Below are positions 18,665 to 27,369 of a stretch of 62,575 bases of DNA, in pieces. Source of the stretch: Calditrichota bacterium (lineage in GTDB: Bacteria; Calditrichota; Calditrichia; Calditrichales; J004); assembly GCA_024277115.1 (NCBI GenBank), contig JAJRVW010000197.1, positions 1 through 62,575 on the forward strand. The letters are read 5' to 3'. Made by a program: the position numbers and the translations under genes. Below the pieces are notes generated by a model, which did not search any database, was not told the origin of the DNA, and saw nothing but the letters and a program-made list of their open reading frames with translations. Position 1 is the first letter of the stretch. Every line of letters starts with the position of its first letter.

Positions 18665-21022
18665 TTATTTTAATCCAACAATCGTCACTCCGGCGTCCCC
18701 TTCGCCATAGCGTCCTGTCCGGTACTCTTTTATTGATTTATTTTTTGCCAGGAATTGCTGAATAGCCTGACGCAATGCGCCGGTTCCTTTGCCATGGATT
18801 ATGGTGACCTCTTTCCATTCACTATGCACAGCGCTGTCCAAATAGGCATCGACGCGTTCAATGGCTTCGTGTACTTCACATCCGCGCACATCAACTTCGT
18901 GTGCGACACTGGAAGGCACATGAGAAGGCGTAACAGAATCAACCGTTTTGGTCTTAATTTTTTGGCTGGTATTTGTAAGCAATTCCACTTCGGAGATATT
19001 TACCGTGATTTTTAGGCCTTCCCGTTCAAGCTCTATTGTACCCTTATTTTTAAAGATTTTACTGACCTGGCCAACTACATTATAAATTAACGAACGTACT
19101 TTTTGCCCGATTCGTACATCTTCAATGCTTAATGTGGACTTAGGCCTTTCGGGAACGGAACTTGCCAAACTTTCTTTGAAATTATTTAATTCCTGCCGTG
19201 CATTTTTTACAATTTTTTTGTCTGCCGAGGATTCACGAATGGCACGGATGGTCGCTTCAATTTTCTTATTGGCATTTTCGATTATTTCTTTGGCCTGTTT
19301 ATTGGCTTCTTTTTCAAGGCGCTTTTTATTCTTTTTCTGATCAGCGGCATTGCTCTCGTATAATTTTATCAAAGCGTCCAGTTTACTTTGCTTTAGGCTG
19401 AGCGCGCTTACTTCTTCCCGGTAAAAATGGCTTTTTTCGGAAATATCGTTAAGGAGGTTGGCCATGTCCAGGTTCGAGTCACCTTCCAGTTCACGGGCAC
19501 GCTCTATCAATTGCGCAGGCATGCCAAATCGCTTGCAAATATCAAAAGTAAAACTACTACCGGGGATACCAGCTTCCAGGACAAATAACGGCTTTAGGTG
19601 TTTTAAATCGAATTGCATGGCGGCATTTTCCACGCCCGATGTTTCAGATGCAAAATGTTTTAGCTGATTTTGATGTGTGGAAACAAGTGAAACAACATCG
19701 GGTTTTTGAAGCTGCTCAAGAACCACGATGGCCAACGCTGCCCCACCGGATGGTTCTGTTCCGATGCCAATTTCATCGATAAGCACCAATGCCCGCTCAT
19801 TTACGTTCTCCACTATTTCGTTCAGGCCTTGAATGTGCGAAGAGAAAGTACTCAAATCATTTTCAATGGATTGTTTATCGCCAATCAGGACAAACATCTG
19901 TTTACAAACCGGGAATTTACTGCCCACACATATCGGAATAGGCACGGCACATTGCAGCATCAATTGCAGCAAACCAACCGTTTTCATGGCAACGGTTTTT
20001 CCGCCGGCATTTGGCCCGGAAATAATTAACGTATTAAAAGAATCGCCAATTTCAAGGTTTAACGGGACTGTTTCTTTACCAATAAGGTTTAATAAAATGG
20101 GATGTCGGCCATTATTAATCAGCCAGAAATGTTCATCGACCAAATCGGGATAAAGTGCATCAATTTCCAGGCCATATAAAGCACGCGCCTGTAAACTATC
20201 CAGCTCAACTAATGCCATTAAAATATGTTCAAGCTCATCCGCTTGTTCGCGTACCAGGTTAGTTAAGCGTGTAAGTATTTTTATAACTTCCCTTTTTTCG
20301 TCGACCAATAGCTCCTGAATATCATTGTTTGTCTGCACAACGGCCATCGGTTCTACAAATTTGGTAGCGCCGGAAGCAGACTGCCCGTGTACTATACCGG
20401 AAATTTTAGAAACGGAAAACTCACGAACTGGGAGCACAAGACGGCCATCTCGTAAAGTTACATAGTCTTCCTGTAAATGTTCTGCATTTTTAGCGCTAAT
20501 ACTTTCCAGTTTACGATTTATTTCTTCACGCAAAACGTTCAGTTTTTTTCTAATCGCCTTAAGCTCAGAACTGGCATTATCGTAAATATTACCTGCGGGA
20601 TCGAAGGTGTATTGTAATTGGTTTAGCAGATTTTTTTGCCCTTCAAAACGATCGACAAGATTATTAATTGGGCTGTTTTGAAAAATTGGTTTTTTAAAAA
20701 AAGCATAGACATCATCGCTGATTTCGAGAAGGGTTTGGATTTCCTTAGCTTCCTTGACTTCTAAAAAACTATTTTGCGGTTCAATTTTATTCAGCAATTC
20801 GCGTATATCGGAAAACGAAGAAATAGGAAAATGCCCCTCTTTTTCAATAATTTTTGAAATCGATTGAACACGCTTTAACTCGAAGGATAAATCCTGCCTT
20901 ATGCAAATTGGGCTAAGGTTTAAAATATTTTCCTTCCCTAATCTGGAGACACACTTTTCAGCAATTAAGGAAAATACACTATCAAGGTTTAGGGCTAATT
21001 TAGATTGTTTAAATCCGTACAT
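18665..21022 (-). CDS. mutS2: MutS2 endonuclease (MutS-like ATPase with Smr domain)
   Basis: A MutS-family ATPase that acts on branched DNA or colliding ribosomes, not in mismatch repair. The N-terminal core (about 1-300) has the MutS2-type lever YVTLRDGRLVLPVREF and VHGQSASGATKFVEP. The ATPase has Walker A ISGPNAGGKTVAMKT and Walker B ALVLIDEIGIGTEPSGGAALA, with STHQNQLKHFA after it. A long Lys/Glu-rich coiled coil follows (about 520-640). The C-terminal Smr nuclease domain contains VDVRGCEVHEAIE and IIHGKGTGALRQA. MutS domains I and II are absent, as expected for the 785-residue MutS2 form. It is followed downstream on the strand by polA and preceded by cvpA with an 8-base gap. Confidence 0.96.
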   Translation of the reverse strand: MYGFKQSKLALNLDSVFSLIAEKCVSRLGKENILNLSPICIRQDLSFELKRVQSISKIIEKEGHFPISSFSDIRELLNKIEPQNSFLEVKEAKEIQTLLEISDDVYAFFKKPIFQNSPINNLVDRFEGQKNLLNQLQYTFDPAGNIYDNASSELKAIRKKLNVLREEINRKLESISAKNAEHLQEDYVTLRDGRLVLPVREFSVSKISGIVHGQSASGATKFVEPMAVVQTNNDIQELLVDEKREVIKILTRLTNLVREQADELEHILMALVELDSLQARALYGLEIDALYPDLVDEHFWLINNGRHPILLNLIGKETVPLNLEIGDSFNTLIISGPNAGGKTVAMKTVGLLQLMLQCAVPIPICVGSKFPVCKQMFVLIGDKQSIENDLSTFSSHIQGLNEIVENVNERALVLIDEIGIGTEPSGGAALAIVVLEQLQKPDVVSLVSTHQNQLKHFASETSGVENAAMQFDLKHLKPLFVLEAGIPGSSFTFDICKRFGMPAQLIERARELEGDSNLDMANLLNDISEKSHFYREEVSALSLKQSKLDALIKLYESNAADQKKNKKRLEKEANKQAKEIIENANKKIEATIRAIRESSADKKIVKNARQELNNFKESLASSVPERPKSTLSIEDVRIGQKVRSLIYNVVGQVSKIFKNKGTIELEREGLKITVNISEVELLTNTSQKIKTKTVDSVTPSHVPSSVAHEVDVRGCEVHEAIERVDAYLDSAVHSEWKEVTIIHGKGTGALRQAIQQFLAKNKSIKEYRTGRYGEGDAGVTIVGLK

Positions 21023-21030
21023 ATATTTTT

Positions 21031-21600
21031 TTATTGAATTCGTTTTAGGATTTCAGATGCGGTGGAATCAGCATTAATGCTGTCAAAGGGGATCATGTCT
21101 TTAAACGATTTATCCCGACCGGGAAAGAATGTATCTTTTAAAAATGGGGCAAACTGCGCGACAGGTTTATACAAATAACTTTCTTCTTTTCCCATTTTTT
21201 GCATAAAATAATCTGAACCGGGAAATAAAATTATACCGTTTAAGGCCACGCTTAAAATAAGGGTGATTTTTGTAAAGGCAAAAACAGCGCCGGCAAGCTT
21301 ATTTATAGGCTGAAGGAATGTGAAGGTTGCAATTTTGTTAAGTGTTTTAGAGAGCAGGCGAATAAACAGGTTTACAGCCAAAAAGATTGTGACAAAAGCT
21401 GCTACCTTGGCGCCGGCTATAGGGATAGAAGGAAAATATTCAATAATTTTTTCCTGTAAAACAGGATGTAACATTGTAGCAATGGCAAAGCCAAAGATTA
21501 AGGATACTAAAACCATAAGTTCAGTTATTAGTCCCCTAAAAAGGCCGCGTATAGTTACAAAAGCAATTAGTATCAGAAAGGCTAAATCAAAATAATTCAT
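21031..21600 (-). CDS. cvpA: CvpA-family inner membrane protein
   Basis: A small membrane protein of the CvpA (colicin V production) family, 189 residues. The start MNYFDLAFLILIAFVTIRGLFRGLITELM is the family hallmark (short helix, then an Arg-Gly-rich loop). Hydrophobic segments lie at about 1-20, 25-48, 60-85 and 100-125, followed by a soluble C-terminal tail. The precise role is not known for most members; envelope homeostasis and biofilm phenotypes are reported in other bacteria. It lies 8 bases from mutS2 and 7 bases from yqeY, which strongly suggests one transcript; this cvpA-mutS2 pairing is common in bacteria. Confidence 0.85.
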   Translation of the reverse strand: MNYFDLAFLILIAFVTIRGLFRGLITELMVLVSLIFGFAIATMLHPVLQEKIIEYFPSIPIAGAKVAAFVTIFLAVNLFIRLLSKTLNKIATFTFLQPINKLAGAVFAFTKITLILSVALNGIILFPGSDYFMQKMGKEESYLYKPVAQFAPFLKDTFFPGRDKSFKDMIPFDSINADSTASEILKRIQ

Positions 21601-21607
21601 GAAAGAA

Positions 21608-22051
21608 TCAAGAAAGAAGGGTACGGGCTATTTGCTGCACAAGTTTGCCATCGGTTTTACCTTTTAAACGGGACATTGCCGTTCCCATTACTTTTCCAAT
21701 ATCCTGCATGCTACTCGCACCTGAAGCTTCAATGATGGCAATAATTTCTTTTTTTACATCTGCTTCAGACATTTGCTCGGGTAAATAACTTTGTAAAATC
21801 TCGAGCTCTGTAGTTTCCGCATCTACCAAGTCTTGCCTATTGCCTTTTTTATACATTTCAATAGAGTCTTTACGGCTTTTAACCCCGCGCATCAAAACGG
21901 TTATTACATCTTCATCTGTTAAATCTTTCCGATATTTTATCCGTTCGTCTTTTATCTGAGAATACGTTGTTCTAAGTGTATTGAGTCTTTCTTTTTGGCC
22001 AGATTTCATGGCCTCTTTTATGTCGTTCTGAATTTTTTCTTCAAGGGTCAT
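21608..22051 (-). CDS. yqeY: GatB/YqeY domain protein
   Basis: A stand-alone protein of 147 residues resembling the C-terminal tail domain of GatB. It begins MTLEEKIQNDIKEAMKSGQK, has TLRTTYSQIKDERIKYRKD, a helix-rich middle with ILQSYLPEQMSEADVKKEI, and ends GKVMGTAMSRLKGKTDGKLV, matching the family. The GatB tail binds tRNA, so a tRNA-related role is often proposed, but the function is not established. It sits between cvpA (7 bases) and the TPR gene (about 20 bases) in the same orientation. Confidence 0.9.
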   Translation of the reverse strand: MTLEEKIQNDIKEAMKSGQKERLNTLRTTYSQIKDERIKYRKDLTDEDVITVLMRGVKSRKDSIEMYKKGNRQDLVDAETTELEILQSYLPEQMSEADVKKEIIAIIEASGASSMQDIGKVMGTAMSRLKGKTDGKLVQQIARTLLS

Positions 22052-22070
22052 CGAACTTTAAAGTCCTTCT

Positions 22071-22955
22071 CTAATAAGAATATTTGTCTGGGTTCTTGAT
22101 TATGTCAATTTCATACTCAGCAGATTGTTTCCAGCTTTTATTTCCGGAAGCCTTTTTAAAATACTTCAAAGCTTTCTGGCTTTGGCCTTTGTTTTTATAC
22201 ACTAAGCCCAGGTTAAAATTACATGCTGCTTTAACATTGTTTTTCCGTGTGTTTTTAATTGCGTTAAGAAGAGCGCCTTCAGCTTTAGAATAGTTCTTCG
22301 CATGAACATATGCTTCTCCAAGCCTATAGTAATAAGTTCCTTTCAAGCGCTTTTGGCGAGAACTTGTCTTGGCAATGGCTTTTTCAAAGGCTTCCGCTCC
22401 TTTGGCATATTGTTTTTTCCCAATGTAAATCAGACCAAGAATATTATATGCTTGTGCATATTTCGGATCGGATTCAATTGATTTGTTAACAAATTTAATT
22501 GCCTTTCTAAAATCCTTTTGCTGATAATAAATTTTTGCTAATCCAAAATTTGCTTTTGCAGATGTCGGATTAAATGCTAAAACGGCTTTATAGGTGTTAA
22601 TCGCCTCACTTGTTTTATCAATTGCCGCCTGAAGTTTTGCCAGTGAGATATAAGCTTTTTCAAATTTATCATCTAATTTAATTGTGTTTTTAAATGCCGC
22701 TTCGGCTTTATTATATTTATTGGTTTTTTGATATGCGTAGGCGAGCATATAGTTAGCCTGAGGGAAATTAGCATCCTCCTTTATCGCTTCTAAAAATTTT
22801 GGGATTGCCTGTTCAAAATTTTTCTTACGTGCTAAATCCATACCAGTATTATATGCCTGGCCTGCAGCCTGGCTTCTTTTATCTTCGCTTTGGGAAATAA
22901 CAATTCCATAAAATAAAAATGAAAATGCAATTAATTGAAATATTTTTTTTGCCAT
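22071..22955 (-). CDS. Secreted TPR-repeat protein
   Basis: A periplasmic TPR protein of about 294 residues. I moved the start to the ATG at 22955, because the next upstream Met would add 23 residues before an evident signal peptide (MAKKIFQLIAFSFLFYGIVISQ), and because CAGGAGG lies six bases before this ATG. From residue 30 on it is nearly all TPR: AYNTGMDLARKKNFEQAIPK, ANYMLAYAYQKTNKYNKAEA, AYNILGLIYIGKKQYAKGAE and CNFNLGLVYKNKGQSQKALK among them, about seven units. No enzymatic motif is seen. It is the first gene of the run leading to yqeY, cvpA and mutS2, with its own promoter space of about 160 bases. It is probably a scaffold; partners are unknown. Confidence 0.75.
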   Translation of the reverse strand: MAKKIFQLIAFSFLFYGIVISQSEDKRSQAAGQAYNTGMDLARKKNFEQAIPKFLEAIKEDANFPQANYMLAYAYQKTNKYNKAEAAFKNTIKLDDKFEKAYISLAKLQAAIDKTSEAINTYKAVLAFNPTSAKANFGLAKIYYQQKDFRKAIKFVNKSIESDPKYAQAYNILGLIYIGKKQYAKGAEAFEKAIAKTSSRQKRLKGTYYYRLGEAYVHAKNYSKAEGALLNAIKNTRKNNVKAACNFNLGLVYKNKGQSQKALKYFKKASGNKSWKQSAEYEIDIIKNPDKYSY

Positions 22956-22960
22956 TAAAT

Positions 22961-22967
22961 CCTCCTG
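22961..22967 (-). promoter_or_regulatory. Strong ribosome binding site that fixes the TPR start
   Basis: On the minus strand CAGGAGG stands five to six bases before the ATG at 22955. This near-perfect Shine-Dalgarno match is why the shorter start was chosen over the Met at 23024. Confidence 0.8.
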
Positions 22968-23116
22968 ATTGAAATAATTATAAAAGAGAGCTTTTAATAT
23001 AGAAGTATATTTTATTTGGGGCAAGTATACTTGCCAGATACGTTTAAAATATATCTATTGATAAAAATTATCGTTAGTTTATATCACAATTTAGTACGAA
23101 ACAGGTAATATTTATT

Positions 23117-23848
23117 TCAATAACCTGTTTCCGGCTCCTCAAGTTCCCGCATTTTTTTTTGTAGGTTCTCTTCTATTGCAAACATTGCGTCGGGTATATC
23201 TACATAATTTGTTGTTTTAATTTCCATATTATTAACAAATCCTTCCAGCTCTTTTAGTACAAGTGTTATTTTTTTTGTTTCCTTAAGGCTCACCTGGGAA
23301 AGCTTTTGTGCCTTCCTTATATCTTCCGGGTTTTGTGTAGCGAGCTGTGCATATCCGGATATGGTTGTAGTTGAATTATTTATGTAGTGTGCAAGGGTTG
23401 TTAAAATTTGTCTTAATGTTTCAATCTTCGTTTGGAGCATGTCTTCTTCATGCTTTTTAAACTGCATTTTTTTTGTTTGGATGTATTCATCGTAAACACG
23501 TTGCACATTTTTTGGTAATGCCGCGATATTTTGTGGAGATTTCTCTAAGAAATCGTTGGCGCCCTCTTTTAATGTATTTATTGCAATCTGCATATCTTTC
23601 TGTGCCGTAATTATAATTACAGGTATATCTGTAGTGGCCCGGATATTATTTAATATTTCGCTCCCCGTGGCATCAGTAAGATTAAAATCAAGTAAAATAA
23701 TATCTTGTTCTTTAATATCTATGCCAGCAAGATCGGCTTTGGAACTGGCAACCGTTACAGTGCAATCCATTTCATCGTTTAAAATATCAGATTCCAGAAA
23801 AGCATGGTCCTCATCATCCTCTACAATTAAAATCCTTAGTCTGTCCAT
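23117..23848 (-). CDS. Response regulator with a histidine-kinase-like dimerisation helix as output
   Basis: A two-component receiver protein of 243 residues. The receiver domain (1-120) has the acidic pair VEDDEDHAF, the phospho-acceptor aspartate in IILLDFNLTDATG, and the switch Thr/Lys in VIIITAQKD and DFLEKSP. Its output is unusual. Instead of a DNA-binding domain, about residues 140-205 form a helical pair with TLAHYINNSTTTISGYAQL, which resembles the H-box helix of histidine kinases (compare HEINNPL), but no ATP-binding domain follows. It could be a phosphotransfer or dimerisation module, or a decoy of a kinase. It starts 8 bases after the kinase gene upstream and is clearly its partner. 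Confidence 0.85.
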   Translation of the reverse strand: MDRLRILIVEDDEDHAFLESDILNDEMDCTVTVASSKADLAGIDIKEQDIILLDFNLTDATGSEILNNIRATTDIPVIIITAQKDMQIAINTLKEGANDFLEKSPQNIAALPKNVQRVYDEYIQTKKMQFKKHEEDMLQTKIETLRQILTTLAHYINNSTTTISGYAQLATQNPEDIRKAQKLSQVSLKETKKITLVLKELEGFVNNMEIKTTNYVDIPDAMFAIEENLQKKMRELEEPETGY

Positions 23849-23856
23849 ACCTTCCT

Positions 23857-25902
23857 TTAATTCAGTTGTGAATTGTTGAACCTGATAAAAAAGCTGGTGC
23901 CTTTTCCTTCTCTGCTACTTAAGGAAATTTCTCCACCAAGTTTACCTACCATATTTTTTACAAGTGCAAGCCCCAATCCCTTACTTCCATTTTTGTGGGG
24001 CAAATTGTTTACCCTTTGATATGGATCAAAAACGATATTTTGTTTTTCCGGCGGGATACCGGGGCCATTATCAGTAACCTGAAAGACGGAAAATCCATTT
24101 TCTTGTGTAAAAGAAACCTGGATTTTATTGCCTCGTTTTTTAAGCGGCATATATTTACAAGCATTATCAATTAAATTCAAGAAAACATGTTTTAAAATTG
24201 CCTCATTTGAATATAAAACAGGCAAATTTTTATCGATTGTAATTTTTATATTTTTTCTTTTTAATTCAAAAGTCAGATCATCTAAAATTGAGGCAATGAG
24301 TACAGCCATATCAACTCTTTGTTTTGTACCAATATTTTCACTGGACTTAAAGTCAGTTAATATTTCCTCAATCATGTGCAATTCTTTTTCTACATTATTT
24401 CTAATACGCAACAAGCGGTTTGAAAAATCTTCATTTATTTCTTTTTTGTATTTTCGCTCAATCGATTCTATCAGGCCAATCACGTTTCGCAGTGGGGCAT
24501 TTAGATCGTGCGAAACCAATTTAAGCATATTATCTTTTTCGATGATAGAATCTGTTAAAAGTTTGTTTGTTATCTCCAGCTCACCGGTTCGTTGCTCAAC
24601 ACTTCGCTCTAATTTTTGTAGATTATCAATATTTTCAAGATGAAGGGCAACCGTATTTGCAAGTAACATTAACTTTTCGAGGTCTTTATGTTCTATTGAT
24701 TTCTTGCCACCAAGGTTCCCGGGAATTAAAATTCCATAAAAATTGAAAGCGGTACTAATCGGGATAAAAGCAAAATTCCCTGTTAAATTGTATTTTAACA
24801 TAGTTTCGTTAAATGGAAGTTCGGAACGGATTAGCGGGTATTGGCTATGCATTTTTTCAACGATGTAGTTTTCATCGGAAATCTCATAATTTTTTAGATC
24901 GACTTTAATTTTCTCTTCGAGTACAGTCAAGCCTTTAAGGCTCAAATTATCAAAAACATGTTTACTGTTTTCATACTTAAATAAAAAACATACAGAGTAA
25001 CCGAGACTTAATGTAATCTCCTTTATGAGGTTGTTGAAAATACTTTTTTGTGTCTTTTCTTTGCGTAACTCAAGCATATAAATCACGAGGTTAGACATCG
25101 CCTCAAGTTCTTTATCCAGTCTCTTTTGTACCTGCTCCGCTTTTTTCTGTGATTTACGAAGACTGAGCGGGATCATTTTATTTTCTTGCCGTAACTCTGC
25201 CATCCGCTTTGCTGTAACTTCCAGATTGCCTATTACCTTGCTAAACTCGCTGGAAACTTCTGAAAAATCTTCCAGATTAGCCTGGCCAATAGAAACCAAT
25301 CGTGATAAATTTATTAACTTCTTAAAAGGAATATAAACAATGCGGTCAAAAAAGATGATAAAAAGATAGGTCAATATTGCAGAAATTAAAAGCAAGACCA
25401 TAGCCTGGTAGCGGGCAGTTTGTTCTGCAAGAATTATTTTTTTTGCATTGAACCCGATTACAAGGTCAATAGCTCCTACCCGGTTTTTATCTTTTATTTG
25501 AAAGAGTAAAGGAATAATGTTTTTTGTATGGCTATAATTAACTTTATTTAACTTAAATGAGTCAATTTGGGCCAGCGTGTACTTATTACCTGGAAAAGTA
25601 TAGTCCTGTCCAAAAAAATGTGTCCCAATAAATTCTACTTCATCAAAATTCTCAATTTGAGCAAATAAAGCTTCTATGTACTCTTCAGTAGATTTGAAAC
25701 CCTGTGGATTACTATTTACACTAAGAACAATGTTCCTGATCTTTGGCTCGTAGGATAACTCCAAATATTTTATGGCCGAATTATGTGCAGAGATCGGATA
25801 ATATAAGATTACAAAAATATTTGCCGAGACAAATATACTTAAAGTAAACAGAAAAAATTTTGTTCTGATGGACGAATGTTTAATAAAGAAAATTAACTTC
25901 AT
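23857..25902 (-). CDS. Membrane sensor histidine kinase
   Basis: A sensor kinase of 681 residues. There is one transmembrane helix at about 14-36, a periplasmic region of about 130 residues, then a second at about 168-190. A HAMP-like linker and coiled coil follow to about 280, with a GAF-like domain at about 285-420. The kinase core has the H-box MLKLVSHDLNAPLRNVIGLIE with the phospho-accepting His, the N-box LIDNACKYM, the G1 box DNGPGIPPE and the G2 box GSKGLGLALVKNMVG. The signal is unknown. The gene is followed 8 bases later by its response regulator and preceded by efp at 29 bases, so it is at the distal end of the asparaginase-to-response-regulator run. All catalytic boxes look intact. 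Confidence 0.92.
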   Translation of the reverse strand: MKLIFFIKHSSIRTKFFLFTLSIFVSANIFVILYYPISAHNSAIKYLELSYEPKIRNIVLSVNSNPQGFKSTEEYIEALFAQIENFDEVEFIGTHFFGQDYTFPGNKYTLAQIDSFKLNKVNYSHTKNIIPLLFQIKDKNRVGAIDLVIGFNAKKIILAEQTARYQAMVLLLISAILTYLFIIFFDRIVYIPFKKLINLSRLVSIGQANLEDFSEVSSEFSKVIGNLEVTAKRMAELRQENKMIPLSLRKSQKKAEQVQKRLDKELEAMSNLVIYMLELRKEKTQKSIFNNLIKEITLSLGYSVCFLFKYENSKHVFDNLSLKGLTVLEEKIKVDLKNYEISDENYIVEKMHSQYPLIRSELPFNETMLKYNLTGNFAFIPISTAFNFYGILIPGNLGGKKSIEHKDLEKLMLLANTVALHLENIDNLQKLERSVEQRTGELEITNKLLTDSIIEKDNMLKLVSHDLNAPLRNVIGLIESIERKYKKEINEDFSNRLLRIRNNVEKELHMIEEILTDFKSSENIGTKQRVDMAVLIASILDDLTFELKRKNIKITIDKNLPVLYSNEAILKHVFLNLIDNACKYMPLKKRGNKIQVSFTQENGFSVFQVTDNGPGIPPEKQNIVFDPYQRVNNLPHKNGSKGLGLALVKNMVGKLGGEISLSSREGKGTSFFIRFNNSQLN

Positions 25903-25931
25903 TCAATTTTTATTTTGATGGGACTTGATGA

Positions 25932-26495
25932 CTACTTTGCGCGTTCCAGGTATTTTCCATCCCGCGTATCAATGCGGATCACCTCTTCTTCGCTGATAAA
26001 CTGGGGCACCTGAACAACCAGTCCGGTTTCCACGGTAGCTGCTTTGTACGAAGATGTCACAGTTGCTGTTTTTAAATGTGGTGTCGTTTCTATAATTTTT
26101 AAATCAATTGTCGCCGGTAATTCAACACTTAACGGATTCTCTTCAAAAAAACTTACCTCGCAGGGTGTATTGGGTAGTAAATAAAACTTTGCATCGCCAA
26201 TCATTTCGGCGTTAAGGGGAATCTGATCATACGTTTCTTGGTCCATAAAATAAAAGTTGTCCCCATCATCATACAAAAACTCCATTTTACGTGTTTCCAG
26301 GTTTGCTTTTTCTACGTTTTCATCAGACCGAAATCGGTTTTCGGCATTATTGCCTGTTTTTATATTTTTCATTTTTGCCTGCACACCTGCTTGCCCTTTG
26401 CCCGGTGTAAAATGTTGCATAGCAGTTACAACATATAGTTCGCCGTTATAGATTACAATCATGCCTTTACGAATTTGTGTTGCTTTAATCTTCAT
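25932..26495 (-). CDS. efp: Elongation factor P
   Basis: A translation factor that relieves ribosome stalling at polyproline. The 187-residue protein has the typical three-barrel layout: KOW-like start MKIKATQIRKGMIVIYNGELY, the OB domains, and the ending ISEEEVIRIDTRDGKYLERA. The loop TPGKGQAGV places a lysine (about residue 33) at the tip that is modified in many bacteria (beta-lysylation by EpmA in Proteobacteria). No epmA, epmB, earP or ymfI-like gene is seen in the window. It sits between the GNAT-like gene (16 bases) and the kinase (29 bases). The adjacency to an acyltransferase-like and a deacetylase-like gene is interesting but may be chance. Confidence 0.95.
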   Translation of the reverse strand: MKIKATQIRKGMIVIYNGELYVVTAMQHFTPGKGQAGVQAKMKNIKTGNNAENRFRSDENVEKANLETRKMEFLYDDGDNFYFMDQETYDQIPLNAEMIGDAKFYLLPNTPCEVSFFEENPLSVELPATIDLKIIETTPHLKTATVTSSYKAATVETGLVVQVPQFISEEEVIRIDTRDGKYLERAK

Positions 26496-26511
26496 TAGTA
26501 CTAAACTCCAA

Positions 26512-27369
26512 TTAGTTAATTATTTTGTATTTATATTTTTGCAGGCTTTTTTCAACTGCTTTTTTGTAATTTTTTGATTGATATAACTGAGCCCATTCCT
26601 TTACAAGGGGCAGAACTTGTCTTTTCCCACTCCAAATAAAAACTTCGCCTGTGGCCTCATCTATTAGTTTTTTGTTTTCGATCGCCCAGGTAATCCGTGT
26701 GATGTGTTTTTTTTGCTTTTCTTTAAGAATTGCCAACAATTTAGCTTGATCATCGGGATTTTCATAATAGAAAATTTTTGAATAGAAAAAAGCATTGTGA
26801 AAATGATCGGGAATATTGATGATTCCTCTTAATCCCAATCGCTTGGATGCCATGATTAATAGCTCCAGCGCTAATGAACCAATCCCCAGGCCAGGAAATT
26901 CCTGGCCTGGCAATTGCGGGCGGTCTTCTGAAAACGATTTTCGTGGATTTTGCATTTTCAGCCACTCAATAATCAGGCAATTGTATTTTTTACCATTTAA
27001 TGGTGTATCAAATGGCATGTTAATCTGGACAAAATCACAACGTACAACTAGCTCAATTAAAGTTTCTGTTTTATCCTTACAAATATTGTCAATAATAATT
27101 TTATGTTTAAAAGAGTCCGAGGTGTCTAAGTTGATTTTTAGGTTTTTAAATCCAAGATCGTTGAGCCTTTGGGTTATTTTATACTTTTTAAGAATTATTT
27201 CCAACCCATTAATAGAATAATAACCGAGAAACAGGTTCTCGCCCCTGTTGCCGATATTTACGTTAAAAAAATCTTCTTCGCTAAGATCAAAACTGTCCAG
27301 CTCGTTTTGCCACTCCAAACTTCTGATGCGCTTTGCAAACTCTTTTAAACGGATACTCAACTTAAACAT
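26512..27369 (-). CDS. Unknown protein with possible GNAT acyltransferase fold
   Basis: A 285-residue protein not assigned to a named family. The middle shows features of a GNAT acyltransferase. PGLGIGSLALELLIMASKRL resembles the acetyl-CoA-binding Gly-rich loop and helix, and the following strand GLRGIINIPDHF leads to HNAFFYSKIFYY, like the Asn..Tyr motif B of GNATs. The N-terminal 130 residues (FKLSIRLKEFAKR..., with two strands near GENLFLGYYSIN) and the C-terminal WAIENKKLIDEATGEVFIW segment are unrecognised. It overlaps the HDAC-family gene by 8 bases, a sign of translational coupling, so a related role is likely: an acylation/deacylation pair. This is inference. The ATG at 27369 is the natural coupled start. 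Confidence 0.5.
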   Translation of the reverse strand: MFKLSIRLKEFAKRIRSLEWQNELDSFDLSEEDFFNVNIGNRGENLFLGYYSINGLEIILKKYKITQRLNDLGFKNLKINLDTSDSFKHKIIIDNICKDKTETLIELVVRCDFVQINMPFDTPLNGKKYNCLIIEWLKMQNPRKSFSEDRPQLPGQEFPGLGIGSLALELLIMASKRLGLRGIINIPDHFHNAFFYSKIFYYENPDDQAKLLAILKEKQKKHITRITWAIENKKLIDEATGEVFIWSGKRQVLPLVKEWAQLYQSKNYKKAVEKSLQKYKYKIIN

